A stretch of DNA of 64,000 bases from Ideonella sp. (GCA_015075545.1 JABTUC010000001.1:682001-746000); one strand, 5' to 3'. Positions 43,786-59,022 are shown, counted from the first letter of the stretch. A program made the numbers and translations. Notes: a model not told the origin generated them from the sequence alone.

Positions 43786-45623
43786 GCCAGCACTCCTGCG
43801 CGCGGGGTGGCCGGCGTGCTGTCGCGGCAGCGCGGCCCGGCCTTGGTGGTCAGCAGCAGGAACTTCTGCATGTCCCAGGCGCCGGTGGGGCAGCGCTCGG
43901 CGCACAGCCCGCAGTGCAGGCAGACGTCCTCGTCCTTGACCATCACGCGCCCGGTCTTCAACGGCGCGCCGATGTACAGCGCCTGTGCCAGGTTGGTCGC
44001 CGGCGCGCTCAGCCGGGTGCGCAGATCGGCCTCGTCGCCATTGACGGTGAAGGTGATGCAGTCGGTGGGGCAGATGTCGACGCAGGCGTCGCATTCGATG
44101 CACAGCTTGGGCGAAAACACCGTCTGCACGTCGCAGTTCAGGCAGCGCTGCGCCTCCTTGAAGGCGGTGGCGGCGTCGAAGCCGAGTTCGACCTCGACCT
44201 TGATGCTCTTGAGCGCCTGCTCGGCCTTCTGCCACGGCACCTTGAAGCGCAGGTCGTCCGACGGCGCGTTGTCGTAGCTCCACTGGTGGATGCCCATCTT
44301 CTGCGACATCAGGTTCACGTGCGGCGGCGGGCGCCGCGTCACGTCCTCGCCGGCGAGCAGGCGGTCGATCGATACCGCGGCCTCGTGGCCGTGCGCCACC
44401 GCGGTGATGATGTTCTTGGGCCCGAACGCGGCGTCGCCGCCGAAGAACACCTGCGGCAGCGACGACTGGAACGTGGTTTCGTTCAGCTCGGGCAGCCCCC
44501 ACTCGTTGAACGCGATGCCGGCGTCGCGCTCGATCCACGGGAAGGCGTTCTCCTGCCCCACCGCCACCAGCACCTCGTCGCACGCGAAGTCGACATCGGG
44601 TGCGCCGGTGGGCTTGAGCGTGCGCCGGCCCTTGGCGTCGTAGACCGATTCGACGATCCGGAAGCGCATGCCGGTGAGCCGGCCGCCTTCGTGCAGGAAG
44701 GCCAGTGGCACGTGGCACGGCAGGATCGGGATGCCCTCGTGCATCGCGTCTTCCTTCTCCCACGGCGAGGCCTTCATGTCGTCGAAGGTCGAGCGCACGA
44801 TCACCTTGACGTCATCGGCGCCCAGGCGGCGAGCCGAGCGGCAGCAATCCATCGCGGTGTTGCCGCCGCCGAGCACGATGACGCGCTTGCCCACCTGGGT
44901 GACGTGGCCGAAGTACACCGACGCCAGCCAGTCGATGCCGATGTGGATCTTGGCTTTCGCCTCCTGGCGGCCCGGCACGTCGAGGTCGCGGCCGCGCGGT
45001 GCGCCGCAGCCGACGAACACCGCGTCGTAGTTCTGCGCCAGCAGCGCCTTCATCGAATCGACGCGCGTGTTGCCGCGAAACTCGACCCCGAGGCCGATGA
45101 TGTAGCCGACCTCCTCGTCGATCACCTCTTCGGGCAGACGGAAGCGTGGCACCTGCGTGCGCATGAAGCCGCCGGCCTTGGCGTCGCCTTCGAACACGGT
45201 GACCGCGTAGCCCTGCACCGCGAGGTCGCGCGCCACCGCCAGCGACGCCGGCCCCGCGCCGACGCAGGCCACGCGCTTGCCGTTCTTCGCGGCGGGCGCG
45301 CGCGGCAGCATGGCGCGGATCTCGCCGCTCTTGAAGTCGGCTGCCACGCGCTTGAGGCGGCAGATCGCTACGGGCTCGGGCTTTTGCGCGTTCTTCTCCT
45401 CGACGCGGCCGCGCCGGCAGGCGGGCTCGCAGGGTCGATCGCAGGTGCGGCCGAGGATGCCGGGAAAGACGTTGCTCTCCCAGTTGACCATGTAGGCTTC
45501 GTTGTAGCGGCCCTGCGCGATCAGACGGATGTACTCGGGGACGGGGGTGTGGGCCGGGCAGGCCCATTGGCAATCGACGACCTTGTGGAAGTAGGTCGGA
45601 TCCGCCACGTCAGTGGGGTGCAC
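43782..45623 (-). CDS. korC: FAD/NAD(P)-binding oxidoreductase with two [4Fe-4S] clusters, KorC-like
   Basis: 613 aa. The N-terminal Cys-rich domain (CQWACPAHTPVPEYI and GRTCDRPCEPACRRG) is as in the small subunit of glutamate synthase. It is followed by FAD (CVGAGPASLAVARDLA) and NAD(P) (VLGGGNTAMDCCRSARRLG) folds. The C-terminal ferredoxin domain has two Cys clusters: CIECDACVDICPTDC and CLHCGLCAERCP. It passes electrons from the KorAB catalytic subunits to NAD(P) or ferredoxin. A three-gene NADP-linked 2-oxoglutarate oxidoreductase of this make-up is known from Azoarcus, supporting the assignment. First gene of the operon. Confidence 0.88.
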   Translation of the reverse strand: MHPTDVADPTYFHKVVDCQWACPAHTPVPEYIRLIAQGRYNEAYMVNWESNVFPGILGRTCDRPCEPACRRGRVEEKNAQKPEPVAICRLKRVAADFKSGEIRAMLPRAPAAKNGKRVACVGAGPASLAVARDLAVQGYAVTVFEGDAKAGGFMRTQVPRFRLPEEVIDEEVGYIIGLGVEFRGNTRVDSMKALLAQNYDAVFVGCGAPRGRDLDVPGRQEAKAKIHIGIDWLASVYFGHVTQVGKRVIVLGGGNTAMDCCRSARRLGADDVKVIVRSTFDDMKASPWEKEDAMHEGIPILPCHVPLAFLHEGGRLTGMRFRIVESVYDAKGRRTLKPTGAPDVDFACDEVLVAVGQENAFPWIERDAGIAFNEWGLPELNETTFQSSLPQVFFGGDAAFGPKNIITAVAHGHEAAVSIDRLLAGEDVTRRPPPHVNLMSQKMGIHQWSYDNAPSDDLRFKVPWQKAEQALKSIKVEVELGFDAATAFKEAQRCLNCDVQTVFSPKLCIECDACVDICPTDCITFTVNGDEADLRTRLSAPATNLAQALYIGAPLKTGRVMVKDEDVCLHCGLCAERCPTGAWDMQKFLLLTTKAGPRCRDSTPATPRAGVLA

Positions 45624-45758
45624 TCAGGTTGTCTCCTGCGGGCCCGCTTCGCATGGCCACGGCGCGTGGCCTCTCGCAAACGATCCCGCGAATCGCAAAC
45701 GCGGCGAGTCTACGGCAGATGGAATAGCCGAGCGCGAGTGCCTGCCCGCAGCGGCGGG

Positions 45759-48065
<2,307 letters not shown>

Positions 48066-48095
48066 AAGGGGTTGTTGTCGGATGCGCCGCCGCGT

Positions 48096-49718
48096 TCAGC
48101 GCGGAAACCGTTCGCGCAGCTTGACCTTCCAGAACTTGCCGGTCGACGTGCGCGGGACGCCGTCGATCACCTCGTAGCGGTCGGGCAACTGCCACCTCGC
48201 GAAGCCATGCTTCAGCAGGTGATCGCCCAGCTCGTCGGGAGCCGCCGTCTTGCCCGGCTTGAACACCACGCACGCCAGCGGTCGCTCGCCCCATTTGTCG
48301 TGCGCAATCGCGATCACCGCCGCCTCGGCCACGCTGTCGTGCGCCATCAGCGCATTTTCGAGATCGACCGACGAGATCCACTCGCCGCCAGACTTCACCA
48401 GATCCTTGGTGCGATCGGTGATCCGCAGATAGCCCAACGCATCGAGCGTGCCGACATCGCCGGTGCGCAGCCAGCCGTCGGGGGTGAACTTGTCCGCCGG
48501 CGAGCCCACGCGGTGGTACGAGCCGGTGATGAACGGCCCGCGCACCTGCACCTCGCCCATCGTGGCGCCGTCCCACGGCGCGAACGAGCCGTCGTCGGTC
48601 TGCAGCCGCAGCGACACCAACGGTACCACCATGCCGGCGGTGGCGGCGCGCTTGAACTGCTCGTCGGCGCTGGCGTCGCGCAGCTCGTGGCGCGCAAAGA
48701 CCGCGGTGGCCAGCGGCGAGGTCTCGGTCATGCCCCAGCCCTGCTGGATCGTGATGTCGTGGCGCGCGAAGGCGCGGATCAGCGACTCGGGCACCGCCGC
48801 GCCGCCGACCAGCGAACGCATGCCGCGCGGCAGCTTCCAGCGCGTCGAGCCCTCGGCGAGCGCGCGCTCGTAGGCCTGGATCAGCCCGAGCCAGATCGTC
48901 GGTACGCCCAGCGACAGCGTGGGTGGCTGCAGCGTGATCAGGTCGAGCAGGTCGTCGGGGTGCAGGTGCGGCCCGGGGAACACGAGCTTGGCGCCCTGCA
49001 TCACCGCGCCGTAGGGCATGCCCCAGCTGTTGGCGTGGAACATCGGCGTCACCGGCAGCACGACGTCGGTGTTGCGCAGGCCCCAGATGTCGGCCCCCAT
49101 CGCCACCAGCGTGTGCAGGATCGTCGAGCGGTGCGAGTAGACGACGCCCTTGGGCCGCCCGGTGGTGCCCGACGTGTAGCACATCGCCACCGGGTCGTTC
49201 TCGTCGTGCTCCGGGTACTCGAAGCGCGAGGCATCGCCGTCGCGCAGCAGCGCTTCGTAGTCGACCAACGACGCGTCGACCGCAGCGCCCGAGAACGGAA
49301 AGACGATCACCTTCTCGAAGCGGTGCAGACCCGCGAACTGCCGGTACAGCGGCAGCAGGATGTCGTCGACGATCAGGAACCGGTCCTCGGCGTCGCCGGC
49401 AATCCAGCCGAGTTCGTCGGCGGCCAGGCGCAGGTTGAGGGTGTGCATCACGCCGCCGGCCGCCGGAATGCCGAAGTAGCACTCCAGGTGCGCGTGGTGG
49501 TTCCAGCACAGCGTGGCCACGCAGTCGCCACGGCGCAGGCCGAGCTTGCGCAGCGCTGCCGCCAGTTGGCGCGTGCGGGTGGCGAACTCGCCGTAGCTGT
49601 GATGCCGCAGCGACTTGTCGGGCAGCCGCGAGACGATCGAACTGCCCGACAGCATCGTTCGTGCGCGCTCGATCACGTCGTTGAGCGACAGCCGAACCTG
49701 CATCATCGTGGCTTGCAT
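48096..49718 (-). CDS. AMP-dependent fatty-acid--CoA ligase family protein
   Basis: 540 aa acyl-adenylate-forming ligase. P-loop YTSGTTGRPKGVVYSHRS (about residue 186), the VTPMFHANSWG segment typical of medium/long-chain acyl-CoA ligases, GWGMTETSP, the hinge DRTKDLVKSGGEWISSVDLE, and catalytic Lys in RTSTGKFWK. It activates a carboxylic acid to its CoA thioester; chain length is uncertain. Sits between a lytic transglycosylase and parC, with gaps of 10 and 30 nt. Confidence 0.92.
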   Translation of the reverse strand: MQATMMQVRLSLNDVIERARTMLSGSSIVSRLPDKSLRHHSYGEFATRTRQLAAALRKLGLRRGDCVATLCWNHHAHLECYFGIPAAGGVMHTLNLRLAADELGWIAGDAEDRFLIVDDILLPLYRQFAGLHRFEKVIVFPFSGAAVDASLVDYEALLRDGDASRFEYPEHDENDPVAMCYTSGTTGRPKGVVYSHRSTILHTLVAMGADIWGLRNTDVVLPVTPMFHANSWGMPYGAVMQGAKLVFPGPHLHPDDLLDLITLQPPTLSLGVPTIWLGLIQAYERALAEGSTRWKLPRGMRSLVGGAAVPESLIRAFARHDITIQQGWGMTETSPLATAVFARHELRDASADEQFKRAATAGMVVPLVSLRLQTDDGSFAPWDGATMGEVQVRGPFITGSYHRVGSPADKFTPDGWLRTGDVGTLDALGYLRITDRTKDLVKSGGEWISSVDLENALMAHDSVAEAAVIAIAHDKWGERPLACVVFKPGKTAAPDELGDHLLKHGFARWQLPDRYEVIDGVPRTSTGKFWKVKLRERFPR

Positions 49719-49728
49719 CGGGGCCTCC

Positions 49729-50409
49729 TCAGGGGTGGATCCTCAACTGCTGCGCACCGCGCGAGTGCCGGCGCTGCAGCAGCGCCCAGTACAGCTCGAG
49801 CACCTGCTGCACGTGCGCGCGCGTCTCGTCGATCGGCGGCAGGCGGCCGCCGTTGCGCCGCACCGCGTCGCTGCCGGCGCTCCACGCGGCCAGCGCGAGG
49901 TCGATGCGGCGGTGCCGCTCGAGCAACTGCGCCATCAGCCGTGCGCCGACACCGATGTTGACGCGCGGCTCGGCCAGCCGGCGCGCCACCTCGCGCGGGT
50001 CGGTCTTGCCCAGCAGCGGCGCGGCGGTGGCCGGCATGATCTGCATCAGCCCGACCGCTCCCTTGGGCGACACCGCACGCTCGTCGAAACCCGACTCCAC
50101 CGCGATCAGCGCGTTGAGCAGCTCGCTGTCGACGCCGTGCCTGGCCGCGGCCTCGCGCACCCATGGCTGCACGCGCCGGACCTCGGGCGCGATCTCGAGC
50201 CAGGTCAGGATCGCCGATGGCGAGGTGGCCTTGCCTGGCACCTTGTCGGCCTTGGGCGTCGCGCCGTCGCCGATCACCAGACCGTAGCGCGAATCGAGTT
50301 GCCGCTCGGCGAAATGCGCGACGCCGTTGCCGTCGACGTAACCCCACAGCGCGGCGTGCGCGATCACGCTGCCGCCGAGCGTCGCGGCGGCGACCGCGGC
50401 GGCCTTCAT
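49729..50409 (-). CDS. Lytic transglycosylase, SLT domain
   Basis: 226 aa. The N-terminal hydrophobic signal (AAAVAAATLGGSVIAHA) leads into a short DUF4124-like segment (LWGYVDGNGVAHFAER). The SLT domain covers about residues 85-200: catalytic Glu105 in LIAVESGFDERAVS, then KGAVGLMQIMPATA, NIGVGARLMAQLL and LALAAWSAG. It cleaves peptidoglycan glycan strands in the periplasm. ATG 50409 overlaps the acetyltransferase stop (ATGA). Confidence 0.92.
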   Translation of the reverse strand: MKAAAVAAATLGGSVIAHAALWGYVDGNGVAHFAERQLDSRYGLVIGDGATPKADKVPGKATSPSAILTWLEIAPEVRRVQPWVREAAARHGVDSELLNALIAVESGFDERAVSPKGAVGLMQIMPATAAPLLGKTDPREVARRLAEPRVNIGVGARLMAQLLERHRRIDLALAAWSAGSDAVRRNGGRLPPIDETRAHVQQVLELYWALLQRRHSRGAQQLRIHP

Positions 50410-50987
50410 CCAGGCTCCAGTCCGAGGGCCACGCGCGCCGCGTACTCGCGGTCGAGCATGCTCATCACGATCAGCGAGTCGTAGCCCGCGCCGGTCGCGC
50501 CGTCGGCGCCGACGCCACCGATGCTGACGCGCACGCTCTCGCGCAGCCGGCCCTCCTCGACGAAGCCCTCGCTCTGGTAGAGCGCGAGCGCGCGCGTGTT
50601 GAGCGACTTCACGTCGAGCCAGAAGCGGTGCGCGCGCAGATCGCGAAACGCCATGCGCTTGAGCTGTCGCACGCATTCGCGGCCGAGCCCCTGCCCCTTG
50701 GGCTGCAGCACCACGCGCTTGAGCTCGACGCTGCCGTGCGGGTTGCGGCAGCCTTGCAGGATCACGAAGCCCGCCGCCTCGTAGCCCTCGCCGGCCTCGA
50801 CGATGAAGTGGCGGAAATCCGGGAACCGCACCGCGCCCTCGTGCTGCGTTCGCTCCCACGGCGTGATGAACGGCAGGTTCTGCGCATCGGTCTCGACCGA
50901 GATCACGAAGTCGAGGTCCGACAGCATCGTCGGACGCAGGCGCAACCGCGACGAGCGCGCGGCTTCGGTGTCGGCCGGGACGCTCAT
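50406..50987 (-). CDS. GNAT-family N-acetyltransferase
   Basis: 193 aa. The GNAT fold is visible: N-terminal RLRLRPTMLSDLDFVISVE, acetyl-CoA-binding loop PKGQGLGRECVRQLKRMAF (the Q/R-x-x-G-x-G/A motif) and the VKSLNTRALALYQSEGFVEE segment before the last strand. The closest type is RimJ/RimL-like; the acceptor is unknown. Lies between parE (51 nt away) and the lytic transglycosylase, which is translationally coupled to it. Confidence 0.9.
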   Translation of the reverse strand: MSVPADTEAARSSRLRLRPTMLSDLDFVISVETDAQNLPFITPWERTQHEGAVRFPDFRHFIVEAGEGYEAAGFVILQGCRNPHGSVELKRVVLQPKGQGLGRECVRQLKRMAFRDLRAHRFWLDVKSLNTRALALYQSEGFVEEGRLRESVRVSIGGVGADGATGAGYDSLIVMSMLDREYAARVALGLEPG

Positions 50988-51038
50988 CGCCAGCCCTGTG
51001 CCCGGGGGCCGTCGCGCCCCGAAAGGGAGAGGTCTCGA

Positions 51039-54528
<3,490 letters not shown>

Positions 54529-54615
54529 CGCTCGCTCCCGCCCGCCTCGTGGCCGCAACTGTACCGGTGGCCGCTGTGCGGCCGCGGCGTGCGGCTTTGG
54601 GCTAGATTGCGTGCC

Positions 54616-55833
54616 ATGCAAGGCCAACGCGCGCCCACGCTGTCGATGTCGCAGGTGTTGCTGTGCGGCGCCATGATCGTCACGCTGTCGATGGGCATCC
54701 GGCACGGCTTCGGGCTGTGGCTGCAGCCGATCACGATGGCGCGCGGCTGGTCGCGCGAGACCTTCGCCTTCGCGCTGGCGGTGCAGAACCTCGCGTGGGG
54801 CATCGCCGGGCCGATCGCCGGCGCGCTGGCCGACCGCTTCGGCGCCTACCGCGTGCTGGTGGCCGGTGCGCTGCTGTACGCGGCCGGGCTGGCGACGATG
54901 CCGCTGGCCGCCAACGGCGCGGCGTTCACGGGGGCCGCCGGGCTGCTGGTGGGCATCGCGCAATCGGGCGTCACCTATGCCGTCGTCTACGGCGTGATCG
55001 GCCGCAACATCGCGCCGCAGCGCCGTTCGTGGGCGATGGGGGTCACGGCGGCAGCCGGCTCGTTCGGCCAGTTCCTGATGCTGCCGGTGGAAAGCGCGCT
55101 CATCAGCCGGCTCGGCTGGGATCAGGCGCTGTACGCGCTGGCGCTGCTCGTGCTGGTGATCGCGCCGCTGGCGCTGGGCCTGCGCGAGCCCGTTCGCGCC
55201 GCGGCGGGTGGCGCATCGACGCAAGGCATCGGCGCGGCGCTGCGCGAGGCCTTCGGCGACCGCAGCTTCAATCTGCTGACGGCGGGCTACTTCGTGTGCG
55301 GCTTCCAGGTGGTGTTCATCGGCGTGCACCTGCCGAGCTACCTGAAGGACCGCGGCTTCGACCCGCAGGTGGCGACGATGGCGCTGGCGCTGATCGGCCT
55401 GTTCAACGTGTTCGGCACCTACGCCGCCGGCGCGCTGGGCCAGCGCTGGCCCAAGCGCTACCTGCTGTCGACGATCTACGCGGCGCGCTCGCTGGCGATC
55501 GTGCTGTTCCTGCTGCTGCCGCTGACCTCGACCAGCATCTACGTGTTCTCGGCCGCGATGGGCCTGCTGTGGCTGTCGACGGTGCCGCTCACCAACGCGG
55601 TGGTGGCGCAGATCTTCGGCGTGCAGTACCTGTCGATGCTCAGCGGCTTCGTCTTCCTCAGCCATCAGGTCGGCTCGTTCCTCGGCGTGTGGCTCGGCGG
55701 CAAGCTGTTCGACGCCACCGGCAGCTACGACGTGGTGTGGTGGATCGCGGTGGCGCTGGGCGTCTTCGCGGCGCTGATCAACCTGCCGGTGCGCGAAGTG
55801 CCGATCGCGCGGCCGCTGGCGGCTGCGGCCTGA
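54616..55833 (+). CDS. MFS transporter
   Basis: 405 aa, about 12 membrane helices. It starts [20 protein letters not shown], a pattern of the oxalate/formate-antiporter-like and monocarboxylate-type MFS group, followed by the loop [12 protein letters not shown] between helices 2 and 3. The middle loop is around residues 195-215, and [20 protein letters not shown] lies in the C-terminal half. A small organic anion or amino-acid substrate is plausible given the divergent dadA, but this is inference. 87 nt separate the two divergent starts. Confidence 0.9.
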   Translation: MQGQRAPTLSMSQVLLCGAMIVTLSMGIRHGFGLWLQPITMARGWSRETFAFALAVQNLAWGIAGPIAGALADRFGAYRVLVAGALLYAAGLATMPLAANGAAFTGAAGLLVGIAQSGVTYAVVYGVIGRNIAPQRRSWAMGVTAAAGSFGQFLMLPVESALISRLGWDQALYALALLVLVIAPLALGLREPVRAAAGGASTQGIGAALREAFGDRSFNLLTAGYFVCGFQVVFIGVHLPSYLKDRGFDPQVATMALALIGLFNVFGTYAAGALGQRWPKRYLLSTIYAARSLAIVLFLLLPLTSTSIYVFSAAMGLLWLSTVPLTNAVVAQIFGVQYLSMLSGFVFLSHQVGSFLGVWLGGKLFDATGSYDVVWWIAVALGVFAALINLPVREVPIARPLAAAA

Positions 55834-55835
55834 CG

Positions 55836-55988
55836 ATGAACGCGTCCGCCGCATCCGGGCTGCGCCGCCGATTCTGGCGCAGCCTGGCGTGGGCAGCGGC
55901 GGCGCTGGCACTGGCTGCGGTGTTCGTCGCCTACCGCAACCCGCACCTCGTGTTCGATCTCGCCAACCGGCTCTGGGCCTGCTTCTGA
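55836..55988 (+). CDS. Small single-span membrane protein
   Basis: 50 aa, starting 2 nt after the MFS stop, so probably co-transcribed. A short basic N-terminus (GLRRRFWRS) is followed by one hydrophobic helix ([17 protein letters not shown]) and a tail [16 protein letters not shown], suggesting N-in orientation. The tail pattern looks conserved rather than random. Function unknown; it could be an accessory of the transporter or an independent small protein. Confidence 0.6.
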   Translation: MNASAASGLRRRFWRSLAWAAAALALAAVFVAYRNPHLVFDLANRLWACF

Positions 55989-56072
55989 GCGCCCCGCGCG
56001 AAATGACTCCGTCATTCCCGCTCGCTGGGCCACGGCAAGGCGGCCGAGCCCCGCTTGCCTGAGCGCCACGCG

Positions 56073-56600
56073 ATGTCCGACACGCCGTCACCGTGGGTCG
56101 CGCGTTGGGCCGGCGCGATCGCGCCGTACGGTCGCGTGCTCGACCTCGCCTGCGGCCCCGGCCGCCACGTGCGTTACCTGGCGTCGCGCGGACTGCGCGT
56201 GACCGCGGTCGACCGCGATCGCGAGGCGCTGGCGCAGTCGCGCGGCATCGCAGCGGAGTCGATCGAAGCCGACCTCGAGGCCGACGCGTGGCCGCTGCCG
56301 GGCCGGCAGTTCGACGCGGTGGTCGTCACCAACTACCTTTGGCGCCCGCTGCTGCCGGCCATCGCCGCCTGCGTGGCCGACGGGGGATTGCTGCTCTACG
56401 AGACCTTCGCGCTCGGCCAGGAGCACTTCGGCCGTCCGAGCAACCCGCACTTCCTGTTGCGCCCGGGTGAACTGCTCGAGGCGGCGCAAGGCCTGCACGT
56501 GCTGGCGTACGAAGACGGCGTGGCCGCGCTGCCGGATCGACGCGTTCAGCGGCTGGCGGCCTGGCGCCCGCGCGGTGCCGACCCGCCGCGTCTCCAATAG
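56073..56600 (+). CDS. Class I SAM-dependent methyltransferase
   Basis: 175 aa. Rossmann-type methyltransferase: motif [16 protein letters not shown] (residues 24-38), acidic end of strand 2 in [11 protein letters not shown], motif II/III region [15 protein letters not shown]. The strand-4 position after a Tyr-Leu-Trp and the segment [20 protein letters not shown] fit small-molecule or tellurite-resistance-like methyltransferases. The substrate is unknown. ATG 56073 is preferred; an in-frame TTG at 56055 would add six residues. Confidence 0.88.
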   Translation: MSDTPSPWVARWAGAIAPYGRVLDLACGPGRHVRYLASRGLRVTAVDRDREALAQSRGIAAESIEADLEADAWPLPGRQFDAVVVTNYLWRPLLPAIAACVADGGLLLYETFALGQEHFGRPSNPHFLLRPGELLEAAQGLHVLAYEDGVAALPDRRVQRLAAWRPRGADPPRLQ

Positions 56601-56647
56601 GCGTGCTCGGCAAGCCCTAGAATCCCCACCCGGAACCCGGACCCAGC

Positions 56648-57529
56648 ATGAAACCCATCGTAGGCAGCATCGTCGCGCTGGTGACACCGATGCTCGACAA
56701 CGGCGACATCGACTACGCCGGCCTGCGCCGACTGATCGACTGGCACATCGCCGAAGGCACCGACTGCATCGGTGTCGTCGGCACCACCGGCGAGTCGCCC
56801 ACCGTCACCGTCGAGGAGCACTGCGAGATCATCCGCGTCGCGGTCGAGCACGCCGCAGGGCGCGTGCCGATCATGGCCGGTGCCGGCGGCAACTCGACGC
56901 ACGAGGCGATCGAGTTGTCGCGCTACGCCAAGAAGGTCGGCGCCGATTGCACGCTGCAGGTGGTGCCCTACTACAACAAGCCGTCGCAGGAGGGCATGTA
57001 CCGGCACTTTCGCGCCATTGCCGAGGCGGTCGACATCCCGGTGGTGCTTTACAACGTGCCCGGCCGCACGGTGGCCGACCTGCAGCACGACACGGTGCTC
57101 AGGCTGGCGCAGGTCGACCGCATCGTCGGCATCAAGGAAGCCACCGGCAACATCGAGCGTGCGGCCTGGCTGATCAAGCAGGCGCCGCGCGGCTTCTCGA
57201 TCTACTCGGGCGACGACGGCACCGCGGTGGCGCTGATGCTGCTGGGCGGGCACGGCAACGTCAGCGTCACGGCCAACGTGGCGCCGCGCCTGATGCACGA
57301 GCTGTGCATGGCGGCTGTCGACGGCCAGGCGCGCCGCGCTGCCGAGATTCAATTGAAGTTGCTGCCGCTGCATCGGCAGTTGTTCTGCGAGCCGAGCCCC
57401 ACCCCCACCAAGTGGGCCATGGCGCGACTTGGCCTGTGCGGCGCCGCGCTGCGATTGCCGATGGTCGCGCTGACGGCCACCGGCCAGGCGCAGGTGGAGC
57501 AGGCGCTGCGCGAGGCGGGCCTGGTTTGA
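56648..57529 (+). CDS. dapA: 4-hydroxy-tetrahydrodipicolinate synthase
   Basis: 293 aa, first committed enzyme of lysine and diaminopimelate synthesis, condensing pyruvate with aspartate semialdehyde. Schiff-base Lys163 (GIKEATGN), Tyr135 and Arg140 (LYNVPGRT), Thr46-Thr47 (GTTGES) and Tyr109 are all present. Cytosolic tetramer in known members. A TAGAAT box lies at 56618-56623, 25 nt before the ATG. Followed 53 nt later by bamC, as in many proteobacteria. Confidence 0.97.
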   Translation: MKPIVGSIVALVTPMLDNGDIDYAGLRRLIDWHIAEGTDCIGVVGTTGESPTVTVEEHCEIIRVAVEHAAGRVPIMAGAGGNSTHEAIELSRYAKKVGADCTLQVVPYYNKPSQEGMYRHFRAIAEAVDIPVVLYNVPGRTVADLQHDTVLRLAQVDRIVGIKEATGNIERAAWLIKQAPRGFSIYSGDDGTAVALMLLGGHGNVSVTANVAPRLMHELCMAAVDGQARRAAEIQLKLLPLHRQLFCEPSPTPTKWAMARLGLCGAALRLPMVALTATGQAQVEQALREAGLV

Positions 57530-57582
57530 CGCCGCCGCAGCCCGGGGCCGGCGCCTGCGCCGGTGTTTTGGAGACCCCTGAA

Positions 57583-58707
57583 GTGATCGTTCGTTCTGCA
57601 GTGACGCGCTGGGCCGCGGCCGGCTTTGCGGTGCTCGGCGTCGCCGCCTGCTCCAGTGTCGAGACCTTCCTCGCCGGCGACAAGATCGACTACAAGAGCC
57701 AGGCCAGCAAGACGGCGCCGCTCGAGGTGCCGCCGGATCTGACGCAACTCGCGCGCGACAGCCGCTACCAGCCGCAACGCGGCGTGGTGAGCGCCAGCGA
57801 CCGCCAGACCGCCAGCGTTGCGGCTCCCGCGGCGTCGGTGCCGGTGGTGGCGCCCAACGCGATCGGCGAGATGCACATCGAGCGCGACGGCAACCAGCGC
57901 TGGCTGGTGACGCCGATTCCGCCCGACAAGCTGTGGCCGCAACTGCGGCAGTTCTGGACCGACGCCGGCTTCACGCTCGACATCGACGACCCGCAGACCG
58001 GCGTGATGGAAACCGACTGGGCAGAGAACCGCGCCAAGATTCCGATGGACGGCCTGCGGCGCTTGTTCGGAGGCGTGCTCGATTCGCTGTACTCCACCGG
58101 CGAGCGCGACCGCTTCCACGTCCGCGTCGAGCGCACGCCCACCGGCAGCGAGGTCTACATCAGCCATCGAGGCATCGAGGAGTACCTGTCGGACACGACG
58201 CGCGACGTGCCGGTGTGGCGCAACCGGCCGAGCGATCCGCAGCTCGAGGCGGCGATGCTGGTGCGTCTGATGATCAAGCTGGGCGGCAAGACCGAGGCGC
58301 CGACCCTGCAAGCGGCAGCGGCGCAGGACACCACGCCCGCCCGCGCGCGCGAGGTGGCAGGTGCGCCCGGTGCAACGCTCGAGTTCGACGAAAGCTTCGA
58401 CCGTGCCTGGCGCCGCGTCGGGCTGGCGCTCGACCGCAGCGGGTTCACGGTCGAAGACCGCGACCGCGCGGCCGGGGTGTACTTCGTGCGCTACATCGAT
58501 CCCAAGTACGCGGGCCGCGAGGAGCCCGGTTTCTTCGCCAAGCTGTTCGGTTCCGACAAGGACCCCGGCGCGCCGCAGCGCTACCGCATCGTGCTCAAGG
58601 GCAGCGGCGAGAAGACCCAGGTCACGGTACAGACCTCGCAGGGTGCACCCGAGAAAGGCGCGCCCGGCAAGCAGATCGTCGCGCTCCTGGTCAATGAACT
58701 GAAATAA
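57583..58707 (+). CDS. bamC: Outer membrane assembly lipoprotein BamC
   Basis: 374 aa from GTG 57583, with GGAG at 57570-57573. A lipoprotein signal (VTRWAAAGFAVLGVAAC) ends in lipobox LGVAAC with Cys23. Next is an unstructured stretch (DKIDYKSQASKTAPLEVPPD) that contacts BamD in E. coli, then two helix-grip domains (about residues 95-205 and 265-374). It is a peripheral subunit of the BAM complex that inserts beta-barrel proteins. It sits directly after dapA, the usual gene order. Confidence 0.93.
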   Translation: MIVRSAVTRWAAAGFAVLGVAACSSVETFLAGDKIDYKSQASKTAPLEVPPDLTQLARDSRYQPQRGVVSASDRQTASVAAPAASVPVVAPNAIGEMHIERDGNQRWLVTPIPPDKLWPQLRQFWTDAGFTLDIDDPQTGVMETDWAENRAKIPMDGLRRLFGGVLDSLYSTGERDRFHVRVERTPTGSEVYISHRGIEEYLSDTTRDVPVWRNRPSDPQLEAAMLVRLMIKLGGKTEAPTLQAAAAQDTTPARAREVAGAPGATLEFDESFDRAWRRVGLALDRSGFTVEDRDRAAGVYFVRYIDPKYAGREEPGFFAKLFGSDKDPGAPQRYRIVLKGSGEKTQVTVQTSQGAPEKGAPGKQIVALLVNELK

Positions 58708-58732
58708 CGCCGCGTTGCGGGTACGGCAAGCA

Positions 58733-58758
58733 AACAGGCCGCCCGAGGGCGGCCTGTT
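58733..58758. terminator. Bidirectional stem-loop between convergent genes
   Basis: An 11-12 bp stem AACAGGCCGCC / GGCGGCCTGTT with a tetraloop, lying between the bamC stop and the stop of the convergent lipoprotein gene. On the minus strand it is followed by TTTGCTTG. It probably ends both transcripts. Confidence 0.75.
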
Positions 58759-58779
58759 GCATCGGCAGCAGCCTGCTCT

Positions 58780-59022
58780 TTACTTCGAAGCGGCGGCAGC
58801 GGCGGCATTGGCCGCGGCACCCGCGGCGGCCGACGCTGCAGCGTCGGCAGCCGACTTGGCTTCGGCGGCGACCTCGCTGGCGGCGGCAGTCACCGCGGAA
58901 GCCGCGGCGGCGGCCGGAGCGGCCGCAGGCGCCGGTGCCGGCGCCGGTGCGGGGGTTTCGGTCTTGCCGCAGGCCGCGAGCGTGGCGGCAGCGAACAGGG
59001 CCAACAGGAGCGACTTGTTCAT
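58780..59022 (-). CDS. Ala-rich small lipoprotein
   Basis: 80 aa. Signal MNKSLLLALFAAATLAAC, lipobox LAAC with Cys18. The mature part is a Pro-Ala stretch (APAPAPAPAAAP) followed by about 45 residues almost all Ala with regularly placed Ser, Glu and Lys (ASEVAAEAKSAADAAAS), a probable single helix resembling coiled-coil-type lipoproteins such as Lpp. GAGGA lies just upstream of ATG 59022. The predicted product would be anchored to the outer membrane by its lipid. No enzymatic domain. Confidence 0.82.
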   Translation of the reverse strand: MNKSLLLALFAAATLAACGKTETPAPAPAPAPAAAPAAAAASAVTAAASEVAAEAKSAADAAASAAAGAAANAAAAAASK

